64,000 nt of DNA from Glandiceps talaboti. Taxonomy: Eukaryota; Hemichordata; Enteropneusta; Spengelidae. The notes below the pieces were generated by a model that worked only from the letters and a program-made list of their open reading frames with translations, was not told where the DNA came from and made no database searches. Both the position numbers and the translations under genes were made by a program. This document shows, piece by piece, positions 22,313 through 35,200 of this stretch. Location of the stretch: positions 124,001 through 188,000 of the forward strand of contig NW_027554292.1 of the NCBI RefSeq assembly GCF_964340395.1, given 5' to 3'. The stretch's first letter is position 1, and each line of letters opens with the position of its first letter.

Positions 22313-22730
22313 TTTTCACCTGTTTATAACCAATTTGGAAGGTTTTGACCGATATTGACTCATTTTCACCAGTTTTGGTCCGCCTTGGATAGGTTTTCGA
22401 CCGGTTTGGACCGTTTGGACAGGTTTGCACATGTTTTGACTCATTTAAACCTGTACAGAACAGGTTTGGACAGGTGTCCACCGGTTTGGACCGTTTGGAC
22501 AGGTTTGCACAGGTTTTGACTCATTTAAACCTGTACAGAACAGGTTTGGACAGGTGTCGATCGGTTTGCGGTTTGGTCGGGTTTTGACAGTATTGTTTAT
22601 GTTTTAACTAATTATGATCGGATTTGACTGGTTTAAAACCGGTATGGACAGGTTTTGACCTTTTTTGTATTGTTTGTAATGGTTGTGGACCGGTTTGGAC
22701 AGGTTGTGACCGGTTTGGAATGGTTTTGGA
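22313..22730 (+). repeat. Conserved HOR core (reference copy)
   Basis: This is the part shared by nearly every HOR. In order it holds ttttcacctgtttataacc, caatttggaagg, gatattgactcattttcacc, ggtccgccttggatagg, the 80-bp doublet with two inverted repeats (AAACCTGT/ACAGGTTT), gcggtttggtcggg, L1, ggtttaaaaccggtatgg, ccttttttgt and ggttgtgaccggtttgg. It varies less between HORs than the flanking decamer tracts, and it contains nearly all departures from the decamer phase. Whether this reflects selection or only recent copying cannot be told from inspection. Confidence 0.85.
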
Positions 22731-24373
22731 CAGGTTTGGACCGGTTTGGACAGGTTTTGGACCGGTTTTGATATGTTTGGACAGGTTTTGACCAGTTTTG
22801 ATCAGTTTTGACCGATTTAAAACCAGTGTTGACTGGTTTTGATCAGTTTTGAATTGTTTGCACTGGTTTTCGACCGGTTTGGACCGGTTTTGAAAGGTTT
22901 GGACAGGTTTTGACAAGTTTTGATCGGTTTTGAGGGGTTTTGAGTTGTTTGCACCTATTTTTGACCGTTTTGGACCGGTTTGACAGGTTTGCACAGGTTT
23001 TGACCAGTTTGCACTTGTTTTAAACCGGTTTGCGACAGGTTTTGACCAGTTTTGATCAGTTTTGACCGGTTTTAAACCTGTGTTGACTGGTTTTGATCAG
23101 TTTTGACTTGTTTGCACTGGTTTTGGACAAGTTTAGATGGGTTTTTGACCGGTTTGGACCGGTTTGGACAGGTTTGGACAGGTTTTGACGGGTTTTGAGT
23201 TGTTTTGACGGGTTTTGAGTTGTTTGATTTTTGACCGGTTTGGACCGGTTTGACAGGTTTGCACAGGTTTTGACCAGTTTTCACTTGTTTTAAACCGGTT
23301 TGCGACAGGTTTTGACCAGTTTTGATCAGTTTTGACCGGTTTTGACTTGTTTGCACCAGTTTTGGACTGGTTTCGATAGGTTTCGACAGGTTTGAACCGG
23401 TTTTGATAGGTTTTGACCAGTTTAGATCAGTTTTGACCGGTTTAAAACCAGTGTTGACTGGTTTTGATCAGTTTTGACTTGTTTGCACTGGTTTTGGACC
23501 GGTTTGGATAGGTTTTGGACCGGTTTGAACCGGTTTTGACAGGTTTTGACAGGTTTCGACTGGTTTTGAGTTGTTTGCACCTATTTTGGACAGGTTTGGA
23601 TAGGTTTAAACCGGTTTGCGACAGGTTTTGACAAGTTTTGATCGGTTTTGACGGGTTTTGAGTTGTTTGCACCTATTTTTGACCAGTTTGGACCGGTTTG
23701 ACAGGTTTGCACAGATTTTGACCAGTTTTGATCAGGTTTGACCGGTTTTAAACCGGTGTTGACTTGTTTTGATCGGTTTTGACTTGTTTGCACCTATTTT
23801 GGACAGGTTTGACTAGTTTTGATCAGTTTTGACCGGTTTTAAACCGGTATTGACTGGTTTTGATCGGTTTTGACTTGTTTTCACCAGTTTGGGAATGGTT
23901 TCGATAGGTTTCGACAGGTTTGAACCAGTTTTGACAGGTTTTGACCAGTTTTGATCTGTTTTCACCTGTTTATAACCAATTTGGAAGGTTTTGACCGATA
24001 TTGACTCATTTTCACCAGTTTTGGTCCGCCTTGGATAGGTTTTCGACCGGTTTGGACCGTTTGGACAGGTTTGCACATGTTTTGACTCATTTAAACCTGT
24101 ACAGAACAGGTTTGGACAGGTGTCCACCGGTTTGGACCGTTTGGACAGGTTTGCACAGGTTTTGACTCATTTAAACCTGTACAGAACAGGTTTGGACAGG
24201 TGTCGATCGGTTTGCGGTTTGGTCGGGTTTTGACAGTATTGTTTATGTTTTAACTAATTATGATCGGATTTGACTGGTTTAAAACCGGTATGGACAGGTT
24301 TTGACCTTTTTTGTCTTGTTTGCAATGGTTGTGGACCGGTTTGGACAGGTTGTGACCGGTTTGGAATGGTTTT

Positions 24374-24420
24374 GGACAGGTTTGGACCGGTTTGGACAGG
24401 TTTGGACCGGTTTGGACAGG
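24374..24420 (+). repeat. GG-tract run with two-layer G-quadruplex pattern (exemplar)
   Basis: Five consecutive ggtttggac(a/c) units put GG pairs three bases apart: GGTTTGGACAGGTTTGG and its continuation, all loops three bases. Shorter versions of the same run occur after most L1 copies. The pattern fits a two-tetrad quadruplex on the plus strand only. Two-layer structures are weak, so this is a sequence pattern and not a demonstrated structure. Confidence 0.6.
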
Positions 24421-27400
24421 TTTTGGACCGGTTTTGATATGTTTGCACAGGTTTTGACCAGTTTTGATCAGTTTTGACCGATTTAAAACCAGTGTTGACT
24501 GATTTTGATCAGTTTTGACTTGTTTGCACTGGTTTTCGACCGGTTTGGACCGGTTTTAAAAGGTTTGGACAGGTTTTGACAAGTTTTGATCGGTTTTGAG
24601 GGGTTTTGAGTTGTTTGCACCTATTTTTGACCGTTTTGGACCGGTTTGACAGGTTTACACAGGTTTTGACCAGTTTTCACTTGTTTTAAACCGGTTTGCG
24701 ACAGGTTTTGACCAGTTTTGATCAGTTTTGACTTGTTTGCACTGGTTTTCGACCGGTTTGGATAGGTTTTGGACCGGTTTGGACCGGTTTTGACAGGTTT
24801 GGACAGGTTTTGACGGGTTTTGAGTTGTTTGCACAGGTTTTGACCAGTTTTGATCAGTTTTGACCGGTTTAAAACCAGTGTTGATTGGTTTTGATCAGTT
24901 TTGACTTGTTTGCACTGGTTTTTGACCGGTTTGGACCGGTGTTGAAAGGTTTGGACAGGTTTTGACCAGATTTAACTAGTTTTAAACCGGTTTGCGAAAG
25001 GTTTTGACCAGTTTTCACTGGTTTTAAACCGGTGTTGACTGGTTTTGATCAGTTTTGACTTGTTTTCACCAGTTTGGGAATGGTTTCGATAGGTTTCGAC
25101 AGGTTTGAACCAGTTTTGACAGGTTTTGACCAGTTTTGACAGTTTTCCGACCCATTTAGACCAGTTTTGACAGGTTTGGACAGGTTTGGACCAGTTTTGA
25201 CCAGTTTTCACTTGGTTTTCGACCGATTTGGACCGGTTTTGAAAGGTTTTAACAGGTTTTGACAAGTTTTGATGGGATTTGAGTTGTTTGCACCTATTTT
25301 TGACCGGTTTGGACCGGTTTGACAGGTTTGCACAGGTGTTGACCAGTTTTGATCAGTTTTGACCGGTTTTAAACCTGTGTTGACTGGTTTTGATCGGTTT
25401 TGACTTGTTTGCACCAGTTTTGGACTGGTTTCGATAGGTTTCGACAGGTTTGAACCGATTTTGACAGGTTTTGACTAGTTTTGATCAGTTTTGACCGGTT
25501 TTAAACCGGTATTGACTGGTTTTGATCAGTTTTGACTTGTTTGCACTGGTTTTGGACAGGTTTGGATAGGTTTTGGACCGGTTTGGACCGGTTTTGACAG
25601 GTTTTGACTGGTTTTGAGTTGTTTGCACCTATTTTGGACAGGTTTGTATAGTTTTAAACCGGTTTGCGACAGGTTTTGACAAGTTTTGATCGGTTTTGAC
25701 GGGTTTTGAGTTGTTTGCACCTATTTTTGACCAGTTTGGACCGGTTTGACAGGTTTGCACAGATTTTGACCAGTTTTGATCAGGTTTGACCGGTTTTAAA
25801 CCGGTGTTTTGATCGGTTTTGACTTGTTTGCACCTATTTTGGACAGGTTTGACTAGTTTTGATCAGTTTTGACCGGTTTTAAACCGGTATTGACTGGTTT
25901 TTATCAGTTTTGACTTGTTTTCACCAGTTTGGGAATGGTTTCGATAGGTTTCGACAGGTTTGAACCAATTTTGACAGGTTTTGATCAGTTTTGATCTGTT
26001 TTCACCTGTTTATAACCAATTTGGAAGGTTTTGACCGATATTGACTCATTTTCACCAGTTTTGGTCCGCCTTGGATAGGTTTTCGACCGGTTTGGACCGT
26101 TTGGACAGGTTTGCACATGTTTTGACTCATTTAAACCTGTACAGAACAGGTTTGGACAGGTGTCCACCGGTTTGGACCGTTTGGACAGGTTTGCACAGGT
26201 TTTGACTCATTTAAACCTGTACAGAACAGGTTTGGACAGGTGTCGATCGGTTTGCGGTTTGGTCGGGTTTTGACAGTATTGTTTATGTTTTAACTAATTA
26301 TGATCGGATTTGACTGGTTTAAAACCGGTATGGACAGGTTTTGACCTTTTTTGTCTTGTTTGCAATGGTTGTGGACCGGTTTGGACAGGTTGTGACCGGT
26401 TTGGTATGGTTTTGGACAGGTTTGGACAGGTTTTGGACCGGTTTTGATATGTTTGCACAGGTTTTGACCAGTTTTGATCAGTTTTGACCGATTTAAAACC
26501 AGTGTTGACTGATTTTGATCAGTTTTGACTTGTTTGCACTGGTTTTGGACTGGTTTCGATAGGTTTCGACAGGTTTGAACCGGTTTTGACAGGTTTTGAC
26601 CAGTTTAGATCAGTTTTGACCGGTTTAAAACCAGTGTTGACTGGTTTTGATCAGTTTTGACTTGTTTGCACTGGTTTTGGACCGGTTTGGATAGGTTTTG
26701 GACCGGTTTGGACCGGTTTTGACAGGTTTGGACAGGTTTTGACGGGTTTTGGACCGGTTTTGATATGTTTGCACAGGTTTTGACCAGTTTTGATCAGTTT
26801 TGACCGATTTAAAACCAGTGTTGACTGATTTTGATCAGTTTTGACTTGTTTGCACTGGTTTTCGACCGGTTTGGACCGGTTTTAAAAGGTTTGGACAGGT
26901 TTTGACAAGTTTTGATCGGTTTTGAGGGGTTTTGAGTTGTTTGCACCTATTTTTGACCGTTTTGGACCGGTTTGACAGGTTTACACAGGTTTTGACCAGT
27001 TTTCACTTGTTTTAAACCGGTTTGCGACAGGTTTTGACCAGTTTTGATCAGTTTTGACTTGTTTGCACTGGTTTTCGACCGGTTTGGATAGGTTTTGGAC
27101 CGGTTTGGACCGGTTTTGACCAGTTTTGATCTGTTTTCACCTGTTTATAACCAATTTGGAAGGTTTTGACCGATATTGACTCATTTTCACCAGTTTTGGT
27201 CCGCCTTGGATAGGTTTTCGACCGGTTTGGACCGTTTGGACAGGTTTGCACATGTTTTGACTCATTTAAACCTGTACAGAACAGGTTTGGACAGGTGTCC
27301 ACCGGTTTGGACCGTTTGGACAGGTTTGCACAGGTTTTGACTCATTTAAACCTGTACAGAACAGGTTTGGACAGGTGTCGATCGGTTTGCGGTTTGGTCG

Positions 27401-29207
27401 GGTTTTGACAGTATTGTTTATGTTTTAACTAATTATGATCGGATTTGACTGGTTTAAAACCGGTATGGACAGGTTTTGACCTTTTTTGTCTTGTTTGCAA
27501 TGGTTGTGGACCGGTTTGGACAGGTTGTGACCGGTTTGGAATGGTTTTGGACAGGTTTGGACCGGTTTGGACAGGTTTTGGACCGGTTTTGATATGTTTG
27601 CACAGGTTTTGACCAGTTTTGATCAGTTTTGACCGATTTAAAACCAGTGTTGACTGATTTTGATCAGTTTTGACTTGTTTGCACTGGTTTTCGACCGGTT
27701 TGGACCGGTTTTGAAAGGTTTGGACAGGTTTTGACAAGTTTTGATCGGTTTTGACGGGTTTTGAGTTGTTTGCACCTATTTTTGACCGTTTTGGACCGGT
27801 TTGACAGGTTTGCACAGGTTTTGACCAGTTTGCACTTGTTTTAAACCGGTTTGCGACAGGTTTTGACCAGTTTTGATCAGTTTTGACCGGTTTTAAACCT
27901 GTGTTGACTGGTTTTGATCAGTTTTGACTTGTTTGCACTGGTTTTGGACAAGTTTGATTGGGTTTTTGACCGGTTTGGACCGGTTTGGACAGGTTTTGAC
28001 CAGTTTTCACTTGTTTTAAACCGGTTTGCGACAGGTTTTGACCAGTTTTGATCAGTTTTGACCGGTTTTAAACCTGTGTTGACTGGTTTCGATCGGTTTT
28101 GACTTGTTTGCACCAGTTTTGGACTGGTTTCGATAGGTTTCGACAGGTTTGAACCGGTTTTGACAGGTTTTGACCAGTTTAGATCAGTTTTGACCGGTTT
28201 AAAACCAGTGTTGACTGGTTTTGATCAGTTTTGACTTGTTTGCACTGGTTTTGGACCGGTTTGGATAGGTTTTGGACCGGTTTGGACCGGTTTTGACAGG
28301 TTTTGACAGGTTTTGACTGGTTTTGAGTTGTTTGCACCTATTTTGGACAGGTTTGGATAGGTTTAAACCGGTTTGCGACAGGTTTTGACAAGTTTTGATC
28401 GGTTTTGACGGGTTTTGAGTTGTTTGCACCTATTTTTGACCAGTTTGGACCGGTTTGACAGGTTTGCACAGATTTTGACCAGTTTTGATCAGGTTTGACC
28501 GGTTTTAAACCGGTGTTGACTTGTTTTGATCGGTTTTGACTTGTTTGCACCTATTTTGGACAGGTTTGACTAGTTTTGATCAGTTTTGACCTGTTTTAAA
28601 CCGGTATTGACTGGTTTTGATCAGTTTTGACTTGTTTTCACCAGTTTGGGAATGGTTTCGATAGGTTTCGACAGGTTTGAACCAGTTTTGACAGGTTTTG
28701 ACCAGTTTTGATCTGTTTTCACCTGTTTATAACCAATTTGGAAGGTTTTGACCGATATTGACTCATTTTCACCAGTTTTGGTCCGCCTTGGATAGGTTTT
28801 CGACCGGTTTGGACCGTTTGGACAGGTTCGCACATGTTTTGACTCATTTAAACCTGTACAGAACAGGTTTGGACAGGTGTCCACCGGTTTGGACCGTTTG
28901 GACAGGTTTGCACAGGTTTTGACTCATTTAAACCTGTACAGAACAGGTTTGGACAGGTGTCGATCGGTTTGCGGTTTGGTCGGGTTTTGACAGTATTGTT
29001 TATGTTTTAACTAATTATGATCGGATTTGACTGGTTTAAAACCGGTATGGACAGGTTTTGACCTTTTTTGTCTTGTTTGCAATGGTTGTGGACCGGTTTG
29101 GACAGGTTGTGACCGGTTTGGAATGGTTTTGGACAGGTTTGGACAGGTTTTGGACCGGTTTTGATATGTTTGCACAGGTTTTGACCAGTTTTGATCAGTT
29201 TTGACCG

Positions 29208-32200
29208 GTTTTAAACCGGTGTTGACTTGTTTTGATCGGTTTTGACTTGTTTGCACCTATTTTGGACAGGTTTGACTAGTTTTGATCAGTTTTGACCGGT
29301 TTTAAACCGGTATTGACTGGTTTTGATCGGTTTTGACTTGTTTTCACCAGTTTGGGAATGGTTTCGATAGGTTTCGACAGGTTTGAACCAGTTTTGACAG
29401 GTTTTGACCAGTTTTGATCTGTTTTCACCTGTTTATAACCAATTTGGAAGGTTTTGACCGATATTGACTCATTTTCACCAGTTTTGGTCCGCCTTGGATA
29501 GGTTTTCGACCGGTTTGGACCGTTTGGACAGGTTTGCACATGTTTTGACTCATTTAAACCTGTACAGAACAGGTTTGGACAGGTGTCCACCGGTTTGGAC
29601 CGTTTGGACAGGTTTGCACAGGTTTTGACTCATTTAAACCTGTACAGAACAGGTTTGGACAGGTGTCGATCGGTTTGCGGTTTGGTCGGGTTTTGACAGT
29701 ATTGTTTATGTTTTAACTAATTATGATCGGATTTGACTGGTTTAAAACCGGTATGGACAGGTTTTGACCTTTTTTGTCTTGTTTGCAATGGTTGTGGACC
29801 GGTTTGGACAGGTTGTGACCGGTTTGGAATGGTTTTGGACAGGTTTGGACCGGTTTGGACAGGTTTTGGACCGGTTTTGATATGTTTGGACAGGTTTTGA
29901 CCAGTTTTGATCAGTTTTGACCGATTTAAAACCAGTGTTGACTGATTTTGATCAGTTTTGACTTGTTTGCACTGGTTTTCGACCGGTTTGGACCGGTTTT
30001 GAAAGGTTTGGACAGGTTTTGACAAGTTTTGATCGGTTTTGACGGGTTTTGAGTTGTTTGCACCTATTTTTTGACCGTTTTGGACCTGTTTGACAGGTTT
30101 GCACAGGTTTTGACCAGTTTGCACTTGTTTTAAACCGGTTTGCGACAGGTTTTGACCAGTTTTGATCAGTTTTGACCGGTTTTAAACCTGTGTTGACTGG
30201 TTTTGATCAGTTTTGACTTGTTTGCACTGGTTTTGGACAAGTTTGGATGGGTTTTTGACCGGTTTGGACCGGTTTGGACAGGTTTGGACAGGTTTTGACG
30301 GGTTTTGAGTTGTTTTGACGGGTTTTGAGTTGTTTGATTTTTGACCGGTTTGGACCGGTTTGACAGGTTTGCACAGGTTTTGACCAGTTTTCACTTGTTT
30401 TAAACCGGTTTGCGACAGGTTTTGACCAGTTTTGATCAGTTTTGACCGGTTTTAAACCTGTGTTGACTGGTTTTGATCGGTTTTGACTTGTTTGCACCAG
30501 TTTTGGACTGGTTACGATAGGTTTCGACAGGTTTGAACCGGTTTTGACAGGTTTTGACCAGTTTAGATCAGTTTTGACCGGATTAAAACCAGTGTTGACT
30601 GGTTTTGATCAGTTTTGACTTGTTTGCACTGGTTTTGGACCGGTTTGGATAGGTTTTGGACCGGTTTGGACCGGTTTTGACAGGTTTTGACAGGTTTTGA
30701 CTGGTTTTGAGTTGTTTGCACCTATTTTGGACAGGTTTGGATAGGTTTAAACCGGTTTGCGACAGGTTTTGACAAGTTTTGATCGGTTTTGACGGGTTTT
30801 GAGTTGTTTGCACCTATTTTTGACCAGTTTGGACCGGTTTGACAGGTTTGCACAGATTTTGACCAGTTTTGATCAGGTTTGACCGGTTTTAAACCGGTGT
30901 TGACTTGTTTTGATCGGTTTTGACTTGTTTGCACCTATTTTGGACAGGTTTGACTAGTTTTGATCAGTTTTGACCGGTTTTAAACCGGTATTGACTGGTT
31001 TTGATCAGTTTTGACTTGTTTCCACCAGTTTGGGAATGGTTTCGATAGGTTTCGACAGGTTTGAACCAGTTTTGACAGGTTTTGACCAGTTTTGATCTGT
31101 TTTCACCTGTTTATAACCAATTTGGAAGGTTTTGACCGATATTGACTCATTTTCACCAGTTTTGGTCCGCCTTGGATAGGTTTTCGACCGGTTTGGACCG
31201 TTTGGACAGGTTTGCACATGTTTTGACTCATTTAAACCTGTACAGAACAGGTTTGGACAGGTGTCCACCGGTTTGGACCGTTTGGACAGGTTTGCACAGG
31301 TTTTGACTCATTTAAACCTGTACAGAACAGGTTTGGACAGGTGTCGATCGGTTTGCGGTTTGGTCGGGTTTTGACAGTATTGTTTATGTTTTAACTAATT
31401 ATGATCGGATTTGACTGGTTTAAAACCGGTATGGACAGGTTTTGACCTTTTTTGTATTGTTTGTAATGGTTGTGGACCGGTTTGGACAGGTTGTGACCGG
31501 TTTGGAATGGTTTTGGACAGGTTTGGACCGGTTTGGACAGGTTTTGGACCGGTTTTGATATGTTTGCACAGGTTTTGACCAGTTTTGATCAGTTTTGACC
31601 GATTTAAAACCAGTGTTGACTGGTTTTGATCAGTTTTGAATTGTTTGCACTGGTTTTCGACCGGTTTGGACCGGTTTTGAAAGGTTTGGACAGGTTTTGA
31701 CAAGTTTTGATCGGTTTTGAGGGGTTTTGAGTTGTTTGCACCTATTTTTGACCGTTTTGGACCGGTTTGACAGGTTTGCACAGGTTTTGACCAGTTTGCA
31801 CTTGTTTTAAACCGGTTTGCGACAGGTTTTGACCAGTTTTGATCAGTTTTGACCGGTTTTAAACCTGTGTTGACTGGTTTTGATCAGTTTTGACTTGTTT
31901 GCACTGGTTTTGGACAAGTTTAGATGGGTTTTTGACCGGTTTGGACCGGTTTGGACAGGTTTGGACAGGTTTTGACGGGTTTTGAGTTGTTTTGACGGGT
32001 TTTGAGTTGTTTGATTTTTGACCGGTTTGGACCGGTTTGACAGGTTTGCACAGGTTTTGACCAGTTTTCACTTGTTTTAAACCGGTTTGCGACAGGTTTT
32101 GACCAGTTTTGATCAGTTTTGACCGGTTTTGACTTGTTTGCACCAGTTTTGGACTGGTTTCGATAGGTTTCGACAGGTTTGAACCGGTTTTGATAGGTTT

Positions 32201-35200
32201 TGACCAGTTTAGATCAGTTTTGACCGGTTTAAAACCAGTGTTGACTGGTTTTGATCAGTTTTGACTTGTTTGCACTGGTTTTGGACCGGTTTGGATAGGT
32301 TTTGGACCGGTTTGAACCGGTTTTGACAGGTTTTGACAGGTTTCGACTGGTTTTGAGTTGTTTGCACCTATTTTGGACAGGTTTGGATAGGTTTAAACCG
32401 GTTTGCGACAGGTTTTGACAAGTTTTGATCGGTTTTGACGGGTTTTGAGTTGTTTGCACCTATTTTTGACCAGTTTGGACCGGTTTGACAGGTTTGCACA
32501 GATTTTGACCAGTTTTGATCAGGTTTGACCGGTTTTAAACCGGTGTTGACTTGTTTTGATCGGTTTTGACTTGTTTGCACCTATTTTGGACAGGTTTGAC
32601 TAGTTTTGATCAGTTTTGACCGGTTTTAAACCGGTATTGACTGGTTTTGATCGGTTTTGACTTGTTTTCACCAGTTTGGGAATGGTTTCGATAGGTTTCG
32701 ACAGGTTTGAACCAGTTTTGACAGGTTTTGACCAGTTTTGATCTGTTTTCACCTGTTTATAACCAATTTGGAAGGTTTTGACCGATATTGACTCATTTTC
32801 ACCAGTTTTGGTCCGCCTTGGATAGGTTTTCGACCGGTTTGGACCGTTTGGACAGGTTTGCACATGTTTTGACTCATTTAAACCTGTACAGAACAGGTTT
32901 GGACAGGTGTCCACCGGTTTGGACCGTTTGGACAGGTTTGCACAGGTTTTGACTCATTTAAACCTGTACAGAACAGGTTTGGACAGGTGTCGATCGGTTT
33001 GCGGTTTGGTCGGGTTTTGACAGTATTGTTTATGTTTTAACTAATTATGATCGGATTTGACTGGTTTAAAACCGGTATGGACAGGTTTTGACCTTTTTTG
33101 TCTTGTTTGCAATGGTTGTGGACCGGTTTGGACAGGTTGTGACCGGTTTGGAATGGTTTTGGACAGGTTTGGACCGGTTTGGACAGGTTTGGACCGGTTT
33201 GGACAGGTTTTGGACCGGTTTTGATATGTTTGCACAGGTTTTGACCAGTTTTGATCAGTTTTGACCGATTTAAAACCAGTGTTGACTGATTTTGATCAGT
33301 TTTGACTTGTTTGCACTGGTTTTCGACCGGTTTGGACCGGTTTTAAAAGGTTTGGACAGGTTTTGACAAGTTTTGATCGGTTTTGAGGGGTTTTGAGTTG
33401 TTTGCACCTATTTTTGACCGTTTTGGACCGGTTTGACAGGTTTACACAGGTTTTGACCAGTTTTCACTTGTTTTAAACCGGTTTGCGACAGGTTTTGACC
33501 AGTTTTGATCAGTTTTGACTTGTTTGCACTGGTTTTCGACCGGTTTGGATAGGTTTTGGACCGGTTTGGACCGGTTTTGACAGGTTTGGACAGGTTTTGA
33601 CGGGTTTTGAGTTGTTTGCACAGGTTTTGACCAGTTTTGATCAGTTTTGACCGGTTTAAAACCAGTGTTGATTGGTTTTGATCAGTTTTGACTTGTTTGC
33701 ACTGGTTTTTGACCGGTTTGGACCGGTGTTGAAAGGTTTGGACAGGTTTTGACCAGATTTAACTAGTTTTAAACCGGTTTGCGAAAGGTTTTGACCAGTT
33801 TTCACTGGTTTTAAACCGGTGTTGACTGGTTTTGATCAGTTTTGACTTGTTTTCACCAGTTTGGGAATGGTTTCGATAGGTTTCGACAGGTTTGAACCAG
33901 TTTTGACAGGTTTTGACCAGTTTTGACAGTTTTCCGACCCATTTAGACCAGTTTTGACAGGTTTGGACAGGTTTGGACCAGTTTTGACCAGTTTTCACTT
34001 GGTTTTCGACCGATTTGGACCGGTTTTGAAAGGTTTTAACAGGTTTTGACAAGTTTTGATGGGATTTGAGTTGTTTGCACCTATTTTTGACCGGTTTGGA
34101 CCGGTTTGACAGGTTTGCACAGGTGTTGACCAGTTTTGATCAGTTTTGACCGGTTTTAAACCTGTGTTGACTGGTTTTGATCGGTTTTGACTTGTTTGCA
34201 CCAGTTTTGGACTGGTTTCGATAGGTTTCGACAGGTTTGAACCGATTTTGACAGGTTTTGACTAGTTTTGATCAGTTTTGACCGGTTTTAAACCGGTATT
34301 GACTGGTTTTGATCAGTTTTGACTTGTTTGCACTGGTTTTGGACAGGTTTGGATAGGTTTTGGACCGGTTTGGACCGGTTTTGACAGGTTTTGACTGGTT
34401 TTGAGTTGTTTGCACCTATTTTGGACAGGTTTGTATAGTTTTAAACCGGTTTGCGACAGGTTTTGACAAGTTTTGATCGGTTTTGACGGGTTTTGAGTTG
34501 TTTGCACCTATTTTTGACCAGTTTGGACCGGTTTGACAGGTTTGCACAGATTTTGACCAGTTTTGATCAGGTTTGACCGGTTTTAAACCGGTGTTTTGAT
34601 CGGTTTTGACTTGTTTGCACCTATTTTGGACAGGTTTGACTAGTTTTGATCAGTTTTGACCGGTTTTAAACCGGTATTGACTGGTTTTTATCAGTTTTGA
34701 CTTGTTTTCACCAGTTTGGGAATGGTTTCGATAGGTTTCGACAGGTTTGAACCAATTTTGACAGGTTTTGACCAGTTTTGATCTGTTTTCACCTGTTTAT
34801 ATCCAATTTGGAAGGTTTTGACCGATATTGACTCATTTTCACCAGTTTTGGTCCGCCTTGGATAGGTTTTCGACCGGTTTGGACCGTTTGGACAGGTTTG
34901 CACATGTTTTGACTCATTTAAACCTGTACAGAACAGGTTTGGACAGGTGTCCACCGGTTTGGACCGTTTGGACAGGTTTGCACAGGTTTTGACTCATTTA
35001 AACCTGTACAGAACAGGTTTGGACAGGTGTCGATCGGTTTGCGGTTTGGTCGGGTTTTGACAGTATTGTTTATGTTTTAACTAATTATGATCGGATTTGA
35101 CTGGTTTAAAACCGGTATGGACAGGTTTTGACCTTTTTTGTCTTGTTTGCAATGGTTGTGGACCGGTTTGGACAGGTTGTGACCGGTTTGGTATGGTTTT

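Larger units (their letters stand above)
20980..29207 (+). repeat. 8.2-kb segmental duplication, copy 1
   Basis: This block contains L1 at 21467, 22586, 24232, 26272, 27407 and 28989. The spacings 1646, 2040, 1135 and 1582 repeat exactly in the next block. The match begins at offset 8228 (20980 against 29208) and changes to offset 8787 at 22120/22121, where this copy has lost 559 bp relative to copy 2. The sequence here reads gatttttgaccgg joined to ttttgatcgg. The left boundary lies in shared tttgaccgg. Internal order and private variants, such as the tgtattgtttgtaatgg tract near 22666-22682, agree between copies. Confidence 0.9.

Noticed and set aside
22313-22730. CENP-B box in the conserved core
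   Set aside because: The known box needs TTCG near its left end followed by a-rich and CGGG parts. The ttcgac and ttcgata strings here lack the remaining conserved bases.
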